A stretch of DNA of 64,000 nt from Candidatus Binatia bacterium (GTDB lineage Bacteria > Desulfobacterota > Binatia > HRBIN30 > BPIQ01). Position 1 is the stretch's first letter. Each line of letters opens with the position of its first letter. The DNA is taken from NCBI GenBank assembly GCA_026004195.1, contig BPIQ01000003.1:372001-436000 (forward strand), written 5' to 3'. Made by a program: the position numbers and the translations under genes. Under the pieces are notes generated by a model. The model had not been told where the DNA came from, searched no databases, and saw nothing but the letters and a program-made list of their open reading frames with translations. This document shows positions 41,616-50,838 of the stretch, in pieces.

Positions 41616-41930
41616 TCAGCTTTCGAGCTCGACTTCGACGTCGGAGCCCACCACCCTCGTTGCGTACGCGCGTACCCCTTCGCGAGCGGGACCCGAGAGC
41701 ACCTCGCCGGTACGGAGGTCGAAGTTCGCCGCATGCCACGGGCAGGTGACTTCCGTGCCCTGGACCTCTCCTTCGGAGAGAGGCCCGCCTTGGTGCGGGC
41801 ACGCGTCGTCGATGGCGAAAAAAGTCCCCTCGACGTGGAAGAGCGCTATGGTCCTGCCTTCGACCTCGACGGCTTTGGCCGTCCCTGGAGGGAGTTCGTC
41901 CGCGCTGGCGACCTTGACCCATCGACCCAT
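41616..41930 (-). CDS. Rieske-type [2Fe-2S] ferredoxin
   Basis: 104 aa, ATG after GGAGGT. Cluster ligands CPHQGG (Cys-X-His) and CPWHAANF (Cys-X2-His), spaced 16 residues apart. [26 protein letters not shown] is typical of NirD/dioxygenase-ferredoxin proteins. It passes electrons to an oxygenase or reductase not encoded nearby. Operon partner of the SDR gene downstream. Confidence 0.9.
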   Translation of the reverse strand: MGRWVKVASADELPPGTAKAVEVEGRTIALFHVEGTFFAIDDACPHQGGPLSEGEVQGTEVTCPWHAANFDLRTGEVLSGPAREGVRAYATRVVGSDVEVELES

Positions 41931-42020
41931 GGAAAGACCTCCGGGAAAATTCCGTTGCTCGGGCTCCGGAGTCCCTAGCAGGTTTTTCCGCGAGTGGGGA
42001 GAGGTTCGGCAGCCGCGAAA

Positions 42021-42049
42021 TTGACACGGCGCGCGGGTGGCCCTAGACT
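42021..42049 (+). promoter_or_regulatory. Promoter of the DUF4412-like gene, very short leader
   Basis: TTGACA, 17-base spacer, TAGACT, then 10 bases to the ATG at 42060. A strong -35 and no visible ribosome site. Confidence 0.6.
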
Positions 42050-42059
42050 TCCGCCCCCC

Positions 42060-42839
42060 ATGCGAGAAGCGCGACTCCTCGGCCTGCCGCTCCTGCTCTT
42101 GTGTTGGCTCGCTTCGCCGGCAGCGGCGGGGTGGGTCATCGAGCAAGTCCACTCCTCGATCGGCCCGAAGGGCAGGACGGCCTTCGAGCAGACGAGCACG
42201 GTGTTCGTGTCGGGCAACAAGGTGTACGCGCGACACGAGCCTCTCGAGCTCGTCGCCGACTTCTCGAAGGGGGAGCTCTTGCTCCTCTTGCAGGAAAAGA
42301 AGCTCTACTGGCGGGGGCTGATTTCGGAGTACGTCGACGAGGTTCGCGAGCTCGTGCGGGGCCCGGCGTTCCAGCGGCCGCCCTCCGGTGAGGGCGAAAA
42401 GGAAAAGCGCCGCGAGGTGAAGATTCGGGTGGAAGCCACGGGGTCCGAAGAGACGGTGGCCGGGTATCCCGCCGAGAAGTACATCGTGTACGCGGACGGA
42501 AAGGTCTTTCAGGAAATCTGGATCGCTCCCGGTGTCGGCATTGCCGCGGAGCTCGACGTCGAGAAGCTCAACGAATTCCAGCACGAGGCGAGCGGCGGCA
42601 TCCGCGGCAGGACGGCCGACGCGTACCGCGCACTCGTGAAGGACCGTGAGTACCGGAAACTCTACCGCAAGGGGTTCCCCGTTCGTATCCAGGCCCGCTT
42701 GGGCGAGTCGATCCTCAGGACCGAGGTACGGAGGATCGAGAAGCGCGCCCTGGACGAGGGCCTTTTTTCGCCACCGGCGGGTTTTGCGCGCGTGAGCCTG
42801 GCCCGCCTCTTCGACGAGCGGAATGCTGTCGGTCGGTGA
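42060..42839 (+). CDS. Exported DUF4412-like protein
   Basis: 259 aa. Signal peptide (LLGLPLLLLCWLASPAAA). Mature part: VIEQVHSS..VFVSGNKVYARHEPLELVADFSKGELLLLLQEKKLYWRGLISEYVDEV, VAGYPAEKYIVYADGKVFQEIWIAPGV, pattern-like with DUF4412/LolA-type beta proteins that report 'tracked' soluble periplasmic lipoprotein-like folds. No Cys after the signal. Function unknown. The end overlaps the peroxiredoxin gene by 17 bases, so the two are co-translated. Confidence 0.6.
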   Translation: MREARLLGLPLLLLCWLASPAAAGWVIEQVHSSIGPKGRTAFEQTSTVFVSGNKVYARHEPLELVADFSKGELLLLLQEKKLYWRGLISEYVDEVRELVRGPAFQRPPSGEGEKEKRREVKIRVEATGSEETVAGYPAEKYIVYADGKVFQEIWIAPGVGIAAELDVEKLNEFQHEASGGIRGRTADAYRALVKDREYRKLYRKGFPVRIQARLGESILRTEVRRIEKRALDEGLFSPPAGFARVSLARLFDERNAVGR

Positions 42840-43284
42840 CCGCGCGCCCGAGATCGAGGGCACGCTCTCCACGGGAGAGCCCTTCCGGCTCGGGGAGCTC
42901 AGGGGAAAGAAGCACGTCGTTCTCTATTTTTTTCCGAGGGCGTTCACACCGGGCTGCACGCGCGAGACCTGCTCCTTCCGCGACCGCACGTCGGAATTCC
43001 ACGCCCTCGACGCGGAGATCGTCGGGGTAAGTCCCGATCCACCCGAAAAGCAACAGGCCTTCGCGCGGGAGTACGGCGTGAGCTTTCCTTTTCTCACGGA
43101 CAGGTCGGGCGAGATCGCCCGCGCCTTCGGCGTCGCCCGGCTCGGCGGATGGTTGCCTCCGAGGCGCGTCACCTTCGTCGTCGACAAGGACGGGACCATC
43201 CGCGAGGTGATCCACGCGGAGCTCGCGATCGGGCACCATATCGAGCGGGCGCTCGAAGCCCTGCGGGCTCTCCAGGCGGGCTGA
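42823..43284 (+). CDS. bcp: Peroxiredoxin, BCP/PrxQ type
   Basis: 153 aa. GDRAPEIEGTLSTGEPFRLGELRGKKHVVLYFFPRAFTPGCTRETCSF has the peroxidatic Cys in T-P-G-C and the resolving Cys five residues on, as in BCP/PrxQ. Then VGVSPDPPEKQQAFAREYGVSFPFLTD and RVTFVVDKDGTIREV. Reduces hydroperoxides with thioredoxin in the cytoplasm. Confidence 0.92.
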   Translation: MLSVGDRAPEIEGTLSTGEPFRLGELRGKKHVVLYFFPRAFTPGCTRETCSFRDRTSEFHALDAEIVGVSPDPPEKQQAFAREYGVSFPFLTDRSGEIARAFGVARLGGWLPPRRVTFVVDKDGTIREVIHAELAIGHHIERALEALRALQAG

Positions 43285-43416
43285 CACCGCACAGAAGTGG
43301 CCTCCCGTCCGGACGGTCCTGGGCCGCCCGGGAAAAATGGCGCCCCGTTAGGATTTTCCTGGAAGAAAGGCCCGATTCTTGCTCAGAATGACCGGAGGCA
43401 AGGGAAAAGGCGCGGA

Positions 43417-43833
43417 ATGCGGGTTCGTCTTTTTCTCGTGGCTCTCGCGGTGCTCGTGGGCGCTTCCGTCCAGATCGCCCTCGGGCAGGAAAAGGGGGCG
43501 TCGAGGCCCGGTCACACCGAGGACTGGCCTTCCGTGATCGTTTCGCCTCGCGGCTTTTCGACCTCGGGGCTCCGGGTTCGGGCCGCTCCGCAGGAGCTCC
43601 CCCCACCCGGGAGCCGCCGTTGGTGGGCTTCCCTCGTGGCGCAGCTAGCCGTGGGGCTCCGCCTGGCCGACTCCTCCGAGCGTGGCCGCGTCGCCACCTG
43701 GGCCGAGTCCGCCCTCGAGGACCGGAGGTTCCAGTTCGACCTGGGCCGGTCCCCTCGCCGCGGCCTGCGCCTCCGCCTCGTCGTGGGCGAACGCGGAGGC
43801 GGCCCTTCGGCCGGTTTGAAGGTCATCTGGTAA
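43417..43833 (+). CDS. Small exported protein, unknown
   Basis: 138 aa. Signal peptide (MRVRLFLVALAVLVGASVQIALG). The mature part is basic with Pro-rich segments and a possible helix (WWASLVAQLAVGLRLADSSERGRVATWAESALE). No Cys, no motif. The 132-base gap before it holds only a short palindrome CCGTCCGGACGG. Convergent with murE, overlapping by 11 bases. I do not recognise it. Confidence 0.5.
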   Translation: MRVRLFLVALAVLVGASVQIALGQEKGASRPGHTEDWPSVIVSPRGFSTSGLRVRAAPQELPPPGSRRWWASLVAQLAVGLRLADSSERGRVATWAESALEDRRFQFDLGRSPRRGLRLRLVVGERGGGPSAGLKVIW

Positions 43834-45331
43834 GCTTTTTCGGGATTTTGCGAAGCCGCGCGAGTGCCTCCCGGGCCACCTCGCGGTCGTCGAACGGAAG
43901 CCGCCGGGAGCCCACGATCTGGTAGGTTTCGTGGCCTTTTCCGGCCACGAGCACGACGTCTCCCGGCCGGGCCAGCTCCACTGCACGCTCGATCGCCCGC
44001 CGCCGATCCGGCTCTACGAGAGTCCGGGGCAGCGCGTCCCCGGGGATTCCCGTCAGGATCTCCCCGATGATGGCCTCGGGGTCCTCCGTGCGCGGATTGT
44101 CGGAGGTCACCACTACGAGGTCGGCCAGCCGAGCCGCCACCCGCCCCATTTGCGGCCGCTTGCTGCGGTCCCGGTCACCGCCGCAGCCGAAAACGCAGAG
44201 GACGCGTCCCGACGCGAGCTTTCGGGCCGTTCGGAGCACGGTCTCGAGGGCTGCGGGCTTGTGGGCATAGTCCACGACGACCAGGAAGTCCGCCCCGGGG
44301 TCCACCACCTCGAAGCGTCCCGGGACCTGTGGGGTCGTCTCCAGGCCCCGGACCGCGACCTCGAGCGGCAGGCCGAGCCCGATCCCGGTGGCGAGAGCCC
44401 CGAGCGCGTTTTCCACGGAAAAGTCGGCGACCGAGCGAAGCTCGACCTCCGCCGTGCCCACGGGTGTCCGGGCGGAGAAAACGAGTCCCCGGCCTCCGAG
44501 GCGCACGTCTTCCGCCCGCACGTCGCAAGTCGTTCCGCGTCCGTACGTGAGCACGGTGGCGCGGCGTGCGGCTTTTCGCACGGCGGCGGAAGCCGGGTCG
44601 TCGGCGTGAAGGACGGCGAGCCCCCGGCCGAGGAGCTCGAAAAGCCTGAGCTTCGCCGAAAGGTACTCCTCCATGCTTTCGTGGAAGTTCAGGTGGTCCT
44701 GGCTCAGGTTCGTGAAGACGGCGGCGTCGAACTCGATGCCGTCCACCCTGTGGAGTGCGAGGGCGTGGGAAGACACCTCCATCACGGCCGCGCGCCCCCC
44801 CTGTTGCCGCGCCTCGCGAAGAAGGGCCTGGAGCTCGGGTGCTTCCGGGGTGGTCTGCGGAGCCGCACGGGTCTCGAGCGGGAGCTTGTACTCGACGGTT
44901 CCGATGCGCGCCGTCGGCTTGCCGGAGGCGAGGAGGATGCCTTCGACGTAGTAAGCCGTGGACGTCTTCCCACTCGTTCCCGTGATCCCGACGACCAGGA
45001 GTTCCCGCGACGGGTGGTCGTAAAAACGACAGGAAAGCTCCGCGATGGCCCTCCAGGCATGAGCGACCCGAACGACCGTCACCGTCTCGGGAAGGGGAAG
45101 ATCGCGTTCGACGACGAAGGCACTCGCCCCCCGCGCGAGCGCTTCGGGGACGAACTCGTGCCGGTCGGCTCTCGTTTCCCCGCCCGGCTTGCGGTAGCCC
45201 GGGAGGCAGACGAAGAGGTCTCCGGGCTCCACCTTGCGGGAGTCTTCCTTGATCCCCCGCACCGGCACGTCGAGAGACCCTCTGGCTTCGAGCACGGGGA
45301 GGTCGGCGAGGATTTCTCGCAGCGTCTTCAT
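43823..45331 (-). CDS. murE: UDP-MurNAc-L-Ala-D-Glu:mDAP ligase
   Basis: 502 aa. GIKEDSRKVEPGDLFVCLPG, P-loop VVGITGTSGKTSTAYYV, IGTVEYKLPLETRAAPQTTPEA, VMEVSSHALALHRVDGIEFDAAVFTNLSQDHLNFH, DYAHKPAALETVL, VFGCGGDRDRSKRPQMG and SDNPRTEDP. The DNPR motif marks meso-DAP specificity. Essential wall precursor enzyme. It stands apart from the usual dcw cluster here. Confidence 0.95.
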   Translation of the reverse strand: MKTLREILADLPVLEARGSLDVPVRGIKEDSRKVEPGDLFVCLPGYRKPGGETRADRHEFVPEALARGASAFVVERDLPLPETVTVVRVAHAWRAIAELSCRFYDHPSRELLVVGITGTSGKTSTAYYVEGILLASGKPTARIGTVEYKLPLETRAAPQTTPEAPELQALLREARQQGGRAAVMEVSSHALALHRVDGIEFDAAVFTNLSQDHLNFHESMEEYLSAKLRLFELLGRGLAVLHADDPASAAVRKAARRATVLTYGRGTTCDVRAEDVRLGGRGLVFSARTPVGTAEVELRSVADFSVENALGALATGIGLGLPLEVAVRGLETTPQVPGRFEVVDPGADFLVVVDYAHKPAALETVLRTARKLASGRVLCVFGCGGDRDRSKRPQMGRVAARLADLVVVTSDNPRTEDPEAIIGEILTGIPGDALPRTLVEPDRRRAIERAVELARPGDVVLVAGKGHETYQIVGSRRLPFDDREVAREALARLRKIPKKLTR

Positions 45332-45409
45332 CGGGAAGGGGCTTGGCGACCTTTTAACTCAGGCCCCGGCTTGACGCGAAGCGTGCCCGGGAGCAAATGC
45401 GCGGTTCGT

Positions 45410-46909
45410 ATGCGTCGCTTTGCTTGGACGGCGGCCCTTCTTCTCGGTTTGGCCGTCGCGCCGAGCCTCGGCGCGAGCGCGCCCCTCGATTTCGAATCCG
45501 TCGTCGCAAGGGCGCGGGAGAGGGCGGCGTCCGCTTTCGAGGATCGGACCCGGCGCGTGCCACCGTGGCTCCTCGAGATCACCTACGACCAGTGGCGCGA
45601 CATCCGCTTTCGGCCGCCGCTTTCGCTCTGGAGGGACCGGAACCTCCCCTTCGAAGTGCAGTTCTTCCATCCCGGCCTCTTCTACGACCGGGTCGTCGAA
45701 ATTCACGAAGTCGACGCCGAAGGCGCGCACCGCGTCGCATTTTCCCCCTCTCTTTTCGACTACGGCAAGAACAACTTCGCGAGTCGGGTTCCGCAAGATC
45801 TCGGCTTCGCGGGGTTTCGCCTCCACTATCCGATCAAGCGTCCCGACTACCGCGACGAGGTGATCGTGTTTCTCGGAGCTTCGTACTTCCGGGCGGTGGG
45901 GCGCGACAACGTTTTCGGCGTCTCCGCCCGGGGACTCGCCCTCGACACGGCCGAGCCTCGGGGAGAGGAGTTCCCCTTTTTCGAGGAGTTCTGGCTCGTG
46001 CGACCGAGCCGCCGGGCCGAGGCCGCCGAAATCTGGGCCCTGCTCGAAAGCCCGCGGGCAGCGGGTGCCTACCGGTTCGTCGTCTATCCGGGCATCGAGA
46101 CGGTGGTGCGAGTGGACGCCCGGCTCTTTTTTCGCGAAGAGGTGGGCAAAGTGGGCCTGGCCCCGCTCACGGGGATGTTCTTTTACGGCGAGAACAGCCG
46201 GGAAAGGCCCGACGACTACCGGCCCGAGGTCCACGACGTCGACGGCCTCTCGATTCTCACCAAGGAGGGCGAGTGGCTCTGGCGGCCTCTCGACAACCCG
46301 CCCCGGCTACGGGTCACCTCGTTCGAGGCCGCCGACGTCGGCGGTTTCGGGCTCTTTCAGAGGGATCGGGACTTCGACCACTATCAGGATCTCGAGACCC
46401 GGCCCGACTTGCGGCCGAGCGTGTGGGTGGCACCGAGTGGAAAGTGGGGAGAGGGACGGGTGGAGCTCGTGGAAATCCCCGTCAAGGAAGAAACGAACGA
46501 CAACGTCGTGGCGTACTGGGTGCCCTCCCGAGCACTCGAGCCCGGAAAAGAACACCGGTTCCGGTACGACGTGTCGTGGTTTTCCGACCATCCCGCCCGC
46601 CCGCCCGGGGGGAGGGCCGTGGCGACGCGGGTGGACCGCGGGACGGGAGAGGACCTTCGGCGAATCATCGTGGACTTCGAGGGCGGAGCGTTGAAGAAAA
46701 TCCCCCGGGACCACGTCCTGGAAGGTGTGTTGACCCTTGGCGACCCTTCTCGCTTCGTCGAGCAGCAGGTGATCCCCAACCCGGTGAGCGGCGGCTGGAG
46801 GCTCGTTTTCCAGGTCCGGAGACCTTCGCAGCCTCTCGAGATGCGGGCCTTTCTCCGCAAGGGAAGGGACGCCTTGACGGAAACCTGGAGCTACCTTCTC
46901 GAGCCATGA
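45410..46909 (+). CDS. opgG: Periplasmic glucan biosynthesis protein OpgG (MdoG)
   Basis: 499 aa. Signal peptide (WTAALLLGLAVAPSLGASA). Family marks: LLEITYDQWRDIRFRPPLSLWRD, FEVQFFHPGLFYDRVVEIHEV, GFAGFRLHYPIKRPDYRDEVIVFLGASYFRAVG, GMFFYGENSRERPDDYRPEVHDVDGL, FGLFQRDRDFDHYQDLETRPDLRPSVWV. It works on osmoregulated periplasmic glucan made by OpgH. ATGA overlap with opgH. Confidence 0.94.
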   Translation: MRRFAWTAALLLGLAVAPSLGASAPLDFESVVARARERAASAFEDRTRRVPPWLLEITYDQWRDIRFRPPLSLWRDRNLPFEVQFFHPGLFYDRVVEIHEVDAEGAHRVAFSPSLFDYGKNNFASRVPQDLGFAGFRLHYPIKRPDYRDEVIVFLGASYFRAVGRDNVFGVSARGLALDTAEPRGEEFPFFEEFWLVRPSRRAEAAEIWALLESPRAAGAYRFVVYPGIETVVRVDARLFFREEVGKVGLAPLTGMFFYGENSRERPDDYRPEVHDVDGLSILTKEGEWLWRPLDNPPRLRVTSFEAADVGGFGLFQRDRDFDHYQDLETRPDLRPSVWVAPSGKWGEGRVELVEIPVKEETNDNVVAYWVPSRALEPGKEHRFRYDVSWFSDHPARPPGGRAVATRVDRGTGEDLRRIIVDFEGGALKKIPRDHVLEGVLTLGDPSRFVEQQVIPNPVSGGWRLVFQVRRPSQPLEMRAFLRKGRDALTETWSYLLEP

Positions 46910-49545
46910 GCGCCGCGGCACCGGAGCGGGCCGAGCTCCCGGACTGGCTTTCGGGGCCGCTCTCTCCCGAGCGGCTTCTCTGCGATTGGGCGTCGCTGCA
47001 CCGTCAGTTCGTGGCGTACGCGGAGTCACTCGGGTTTCCCGCCGACACGGCTCGCCGGTGCGCCACGGAAGCGTGCTACGCCCTTCTCGGTCGCGAGGAC
47101 TGGAAGCCCGAGGACTTCGTCCGCGCGGGCTTCGAAAGCCTCCGTGACACGCTCGAGCGTTTCGCTCCGGCGCCGGAGGGGGTCGTGGGCGGGCGCGACC
47201 GGTTTCTCTTCTGGCGGCTCTGGCGTGCCGCGCTGGCTCACGCCGGCTCGCCCGACGAAGTGCGGAAGGCCGTGGAGCACGGCAGGCTTTCCCTGCCCCC
47301 GGCGCCGACCCCGCCCCTGGCTCGAGCGAGCTTCGTTCCGAACCGCCTGGTTCGGAGCGGGCTTTTCTGGAGGATCGAGGACGGTAGGAACACCCCTCCG
47401 AGCCGCCGCTCCTACGCTCGAGAGCGGCGTGGGAAGCCCTGGACGCGCGTGGCGCGTCGCCGGCGCGCCGTGCTTTTGTCGCTGGTCTTCCTCCCCACGC
47501 TCGTCGCCACCAACTTCATGCTCGACGTTCTTCCGCAGAGGGGGGCGACGTACCTCGAGCTTGCCATCGCGCTTTTCTTCGGCGCGCTCTTCGGCTGGAT
47601 TTCGGTGGGTTTCTGGACGGCGGTCACGGGGTTTTTCCTGCTCCTCCGTAAAGCCGACCGCTTCGCCGTCCTGCGGGACGTACCCGAAGAAGGGCCCCTT
47701 CCCTCTCCGGAGGCGAGGACCGCGGTCGTCATGCCGGTCTGCGAGGAGCCGCCGGCCAGGGTCTTCGCGGCCTTGCGGACGATGGAGCGATCGTTGCGAC
47801 GCCTCGGCGCGGCGGATCGGTTCGACTTCTTCGTCCTGAGCGACACCGCCGATCCCGCGCGCTGGCTCGACGAGGAGTTCGCCTGGTTCCGCTGGCGCCT
47901 CTCGGAGGGACTCCCGGAAGGCGTTTTCTACCGCCGGCGCCGCGCGAGGGTGGAACGCAAGAGCGGCAACATCGCGGATTTCTGCCGGCGCTGGGGCGGG
48001 CGCTACCGGTACATGGTGGTCCTCGATGCCGACAGCCTGATGGCGGGCGAAACCCTGCTCCGGCTCGTCCGGGCGATGGAGGCCAACCCCCGGGTCGGCA
48101 TGATCCAGACGGCGCCTCGCGCCTTCGGCCGGCGGTCTCTCTTCGGCCGCATCCAACAGTTCGGCTCGCGCCTGTACGGCCCCGTCTTCGCGGCGGGGCT
48201 CCATTTCTGGGAGTTGGGCGACGGTCACTACTGGGGTCACAATGCCATCATCCGCCTCGAGCCCTTTCTCCGCTTCTGCGGCCTGCCGCGGCTTCCGGGC
48301 GAGCCGCCGCTCGGCGGAGAGATTCTGAGCCACGACTTCGTCGAGGCGGCGCTGATGGGGCGCGCGGGCTGGGAGATCTGGCTCGCCTACGACGCGGAGG
48401 GCACCTACGAGGAGGTGCCGTCCTCGCTCCTCGAGGAAATGCAGCGCGACCGTCGCTGGTGCCAGGGAAATCTCCAGCACCTGCGGCTTCTCTTCGCGCG
48501 CGGCGTCTTCGGCGCGCACCGGGCGCTTTTTCTGAACGGCGCCATGGCCTACGTCTCGGCCGCTCTCTGGTTCGTCTTTCTCGTGCTCTCGAGCGCCGAG
48601 GCAATCTGGCAGGTCCTGCGCGAGCCCGACTATTTCCCCCACGGCCGGAGCCTTTTCCCGGAGTGGCCCGTCTGGCGCCCCGACTGGGCCGTGGCTCTCG
48701 TGTTCGTGACGGCCGCGATCCTTTTCCTCCCGAAAGTGCTCGCGCTCGCCCTCGTGTTCGTGCGGGGGCGGAGCCGGGATTTCGGGGGTGCGGCGAAACT
48801 CGTGGGGAGCGCCCTTCTCGAGTCGGTTTTCTCGGCCCTGCTCGCGCCGATTCGGATGGTGTTCCACACGCGCTTCGTCCTGGGGAATCTTTTCGGGAAA
48901 AGCACGGGCTGGCGCTCGCAGAGGCGCGAAGACGCGGAGACGAGCTGGACCGAGGCTCTCACGCGGCACGGAGGCGACACGCTGCTCGCGACCGTGTGGG
49001 GAGCCGGCCTCCTCTGGCTCAACCCGGAATTTTTCTGGTGGCTCACGCCGGTTCTCGGGGCGCTTCTCTTCTCGGTCCCCCTCTCCGTCTGGGCGAGCCG
49101 CGTTCGCTGGGGAGAAACGGCGCGCAGGCTCGGGCTTTTTCTCGTGCCCGAGGAAACCCGTCCCCCGGCGCTGCTGCGCGACTTCGAGCTCGAGCTCCGG
49201 CGGGAAGAGGAAGCGGGGCGACGTCTGCCCGGGGGTGTCGAGGGGGCCGTTGCGGACCCTCTGCGGAGCGCCGTGCACGCCGTCCTTCGCCGCAATCCCC
49301 GCTCGCTCGCGCCGCGTCTGCGCGAGCGGCGGGAAGAGCTTCTGCGTCGGGCGCTCGCGGGCGGGCCTGCGGCTCTCGAGCCGCGGGAACTCTCGATGCT
49401 TCTCCGGTATCCCAGGATGGTCGAGGCCCTGCACCGCTCTCTCTGGGAGGTTCTCCGCCCCGAAGAAAGCCCGTGGTTCCGAGGCGCCGGGCTCGCTTCA
49501 GCCCACGGGCGGGAGATTGCCGTCGAAGGGGCGCTTGGCCCTTGA
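46906..49545 (+). CDS. opgH: Osmoregulated periplasmic glucan glucosyltransferase OpgH (MdoH)
   Basis: 879 aa inner-membrane GT2 enzyme. An N-terminal cytoplasmic region of about 185 residues precedes two membrane helices (RRAVLLSLVFLPTLVATNFMLDVL, LELAIALFFGALFGWISVGFW). Catalytic domain: AVVMPVCEEPPARVFAALRTMERSL, KSGNIADFCRRWGGRYRYMVVLDADSLM, GHNAIIRLEPF, GGEILSHDFVEAALMGRAGWE and the RDRRWCQGN (Q-X-X-R-W-like) motif. Further helices follow. Polymerises UDP-glucose into the glucan and exports it. Overlaps the convergent SDR by 48 bases. Confidence 0.94.
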   Translation: MSAAAPERAELPDWLSGPLSPERLLCDWASLHRQFVAYAESLGFPADTARRCATEACYALLGREDWKPEDFVRAGFESLRDTLERFAPAPEGVVGGRDRFLFWRLWRAALAHAGSPDEVRKAVEHGRLSLPPAPTPPLARASFVPNRLVRSGLFWRIEDGRNTPPSRRSYARERRGKPWTRVARRRRAVLLSLVFLPTLVATNFMLDVLPQRGATYLELAIALFFGALFGWISVGFWTAVTGFFLLLRKADRFAVLRDVPEEGPLPSPEARTAVVMPVCEEPPARVFAALRTMERSLRRLGAADRFDFFVLSDTADPARWLDEEFAWFRWRLSEGLPEGVFYRRRRARVERKSGNIADFCRRWGGRYRYMVVLDADSLMAGETLLRLVRAMEANPRVGMIQTAPRAFGRRSLFGRIQQFGSRLYGPVFAAGLHFWELGDGHYWGHNAIIRLEPFLRFCGLPRLPGEPPLGGEILSHDFVEAALMGRAGWEIWLAYDAEGTYEEVPSSLLEEMQRDRRWCQGNLQHLRLLFARGVFGAHRALFLNGAMAYVSAALWFVFLVLSSAEAIWQVLREPDYFPHGRSLFPEWPVWRPDWAVALVFVTAAILFLPKVLALALVFVRGRSRDFGGAAKLVGSALLESVFSALLAPIRMVFHTRFVLGNLFGKSTGWRSQRREDAETSWTEALTRHGGDTLLATVWGAGLLWLNPEFFWWLTPVLGALLFSVPLSVWASRVRWGETARRLGLFLVPEETRPPALLRDFELELRREEEAGRRLPGGVEGAVADPLRSAVHAVLRRNPRSLAPRLRERREELLRRALAGGPAALEPRELSMLLRYPRMVEALHRSLWEVLRPEESPWFRGAGLASAHGREIAVEGALGP

Positions 49546-50304
49546 CGGCATGATGCCGTACTTGCGGCGGAGCTCCTGCATGCTCGCGAGCTGGCCCGTG
49601 TAGTCGGGCGGCTGCCGGAGCATCCAGACGATGCCCTCGGCGGGGACCTCCGTCGGTTCCCAGCTCGAGTGGTCGGCGTCGGGCAGGTTCGCGACGAACC
49701 CCTCGGACGCCACCGGCACGTCGATCCGGAAGCAGTTGACGGCGATGCCGTGGGGCCGGAGCTGCTCGGCGACATCCAGCGTGAGCCGTTCGAGCGCCGC
49801 CTTCGACATCCCGTAGGCCATGAGCCCGGGAAAAGGATGGAGGGCAGCGGCCGAGGAGACGTTCACGATGGCCCCGGATTTCTGCGCCGTGAGAAACGGG
49901 ACGACCGTGCGGATCGCCACGAAGGGCGCCCGGAGATTCACGTTCATGATCAGGTCGTAGCGCTTGAGGGGAATGTGCAGGTCCCCCGGAAAGGTGATGG
50001 CGGCGTTGTTGACCAGGATGTCGATGCGGCCGAAGTGCTCGACCGTCTTCTCGACCATGCGGACCACTTCGTCTTCGACGGCGAGGTTGGTGGGCACGGC
50101 GAGCGCTTCGCCCCCGAGGGCGCGGCACTCCCGCACGGTCTCGTCGATCGTGCCGGGAAGCTTGAGGGGCGAAGCGTCCGTCGCGCGCGCCGCGCAGGCG
50201 ACCCGGACCCCTTCGCGGACCAGGGCCAGCGCGAGCGCCTTGCCCACGCCGCGGCTCGCCCCGGTGACGAGCGCGACTTTCCCCGCGAGCTCCACGGCCC
50301 GCAT
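49498..50304 (-). CDS. Short-chain dehydrogenase/reductase
   Basis: 268 aa. VALVTGASRGVGKALALALVREGVRVACAAR, NNAAITF, catalytic VNVSSAAALHPFPGLMAYGMSKAAL (Ser, Tyr-X3-Lys) and a 60-residue C-terminal extension. It resembles the SDRs with an unusually long substrate-binding tail (ADHSSWEPTEVPAEGIVWML). Substrate unknown. Confidence 0.85.
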   Translation of the reverse strand: MRAVELAGKVALVTGASRGVGKALALALVREGVRVACAARATDASPLKLPGTIDETVRECRALGGEALAVPTNLAVEDEVVRMVEKTVEHFGRIDILVNNAAITFPGDLHIPLKRYDLIMNVNLRAPFVAIRTVVPFLTAQKSGAIVNVSSAAALHPFPGLMAYGMSKAALERLTLDVAEQLRPHGIAVNCFRIDVPVASEGFVANLPDADHSSWEPTEVPAEGIVWMLRQPPDYTGQLASMQELRRKYGIMPSRAKRPFDGNLPPVG

Positions 50305-50334
50305 CCTGTCAGACGGGACGGCCGCGGGTCAACT

Positions 50335-50706
50335 TCAGTTGCCGCCGTAGGTGTCGTCGGCTTGCTGGAGGGCGTACTCGAGGAGCCGGCGCTCGGCCTG
50401 CTGGTAGGCGAGCGTCCGCAGGAGCTCCTGCCCCTTGTGGACGAGCGGGATGGAGGCGAGATAGGCGACGACCTCGCTCGGCGAGAGCTCGTCGATCGCC
50501 TTTTCCATTTCCTCGATCACCTCGTCCGGGATCTTCTCGATGCGGAGCGCGTCGAGAGCTTCGAGACCTGCCGCGAAGCGGCGGGCGAAATTCTCGCGCG
50601 CCTCGGACACGTCCTTTTCCGTGTACCGAACCCCGAGCTTGTGCGCCGCCTTGGCATAGAGGCGCTCGAAGGCTTCGAGGATCGCGTCTTTGGTCGTCCG
50701 CACCAT
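50335..50706 (-). CDS. Small helical cytoplasmic protein, unknown
   Basis: 123 aa from ATG 50706; an ATG at 50715 lies inside the -10 and is rejected. All-helical and acidic: KDAILEAFERLYAKAAHKLGVRYTEKDVSEARENFARRFAAGLEALDAL, IPDEVIEEMEKAIDELSPSEVVAYLASIP, LLRTLAYQQAERRLLEYALQQADDTY. No known motif. Divergent from the DUF4124 gene, each with a promoter of the leaderless type. Confidence 0.6.
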   Translation of the reverse strand: MVRTTKDAILEAFERLYAKAAHKLGVRYTEKDVSEARENFARRFAAGLEALDALRIEKIPDEVIEEMEKAIDELSPSEVVAYLASIPLVHKGQELLRTLAYQQAERRLLEYALQQADDTYGGN

Positions 50707-50713
50707 GGCTACC

Positions 50714-50741
50714 ATCCTAAGCACCAATCCCGCCTCGGCAA
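50714..50741 (-). promoter_or_regulatory. Leaderless-type promoter of the helical protein gene
   Basis: On the - strand TTGCCG (50741-50736), 16-base spacer, TAGGAT (50719-50714), then 7 bases to the ATG at 50706. Confidence 0.5.
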
Positions 50742-50803
50742 GGGGCCAGGTCGGCCCACCTGGCGTATCGCATGGAATTTACGTGACTTTTTTCGATTGT
50801 GAT

Positions 50804-50832
50804 TTGACTGCCTCCGCCCGGGCTCCTAGAGT
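50804..50832 (+). promoter_or_regulatory. Leaderless-type promoter of the DUF4124 gene
   Basis: TTGACT, 17-base spacer, TAGAGT, then exactly 6 bases (GGAGCC) to the ATG at 50839, so transcription should start at the start codon. Confidence 0.6.
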
Positions 50833-50838
50833 GGAGCC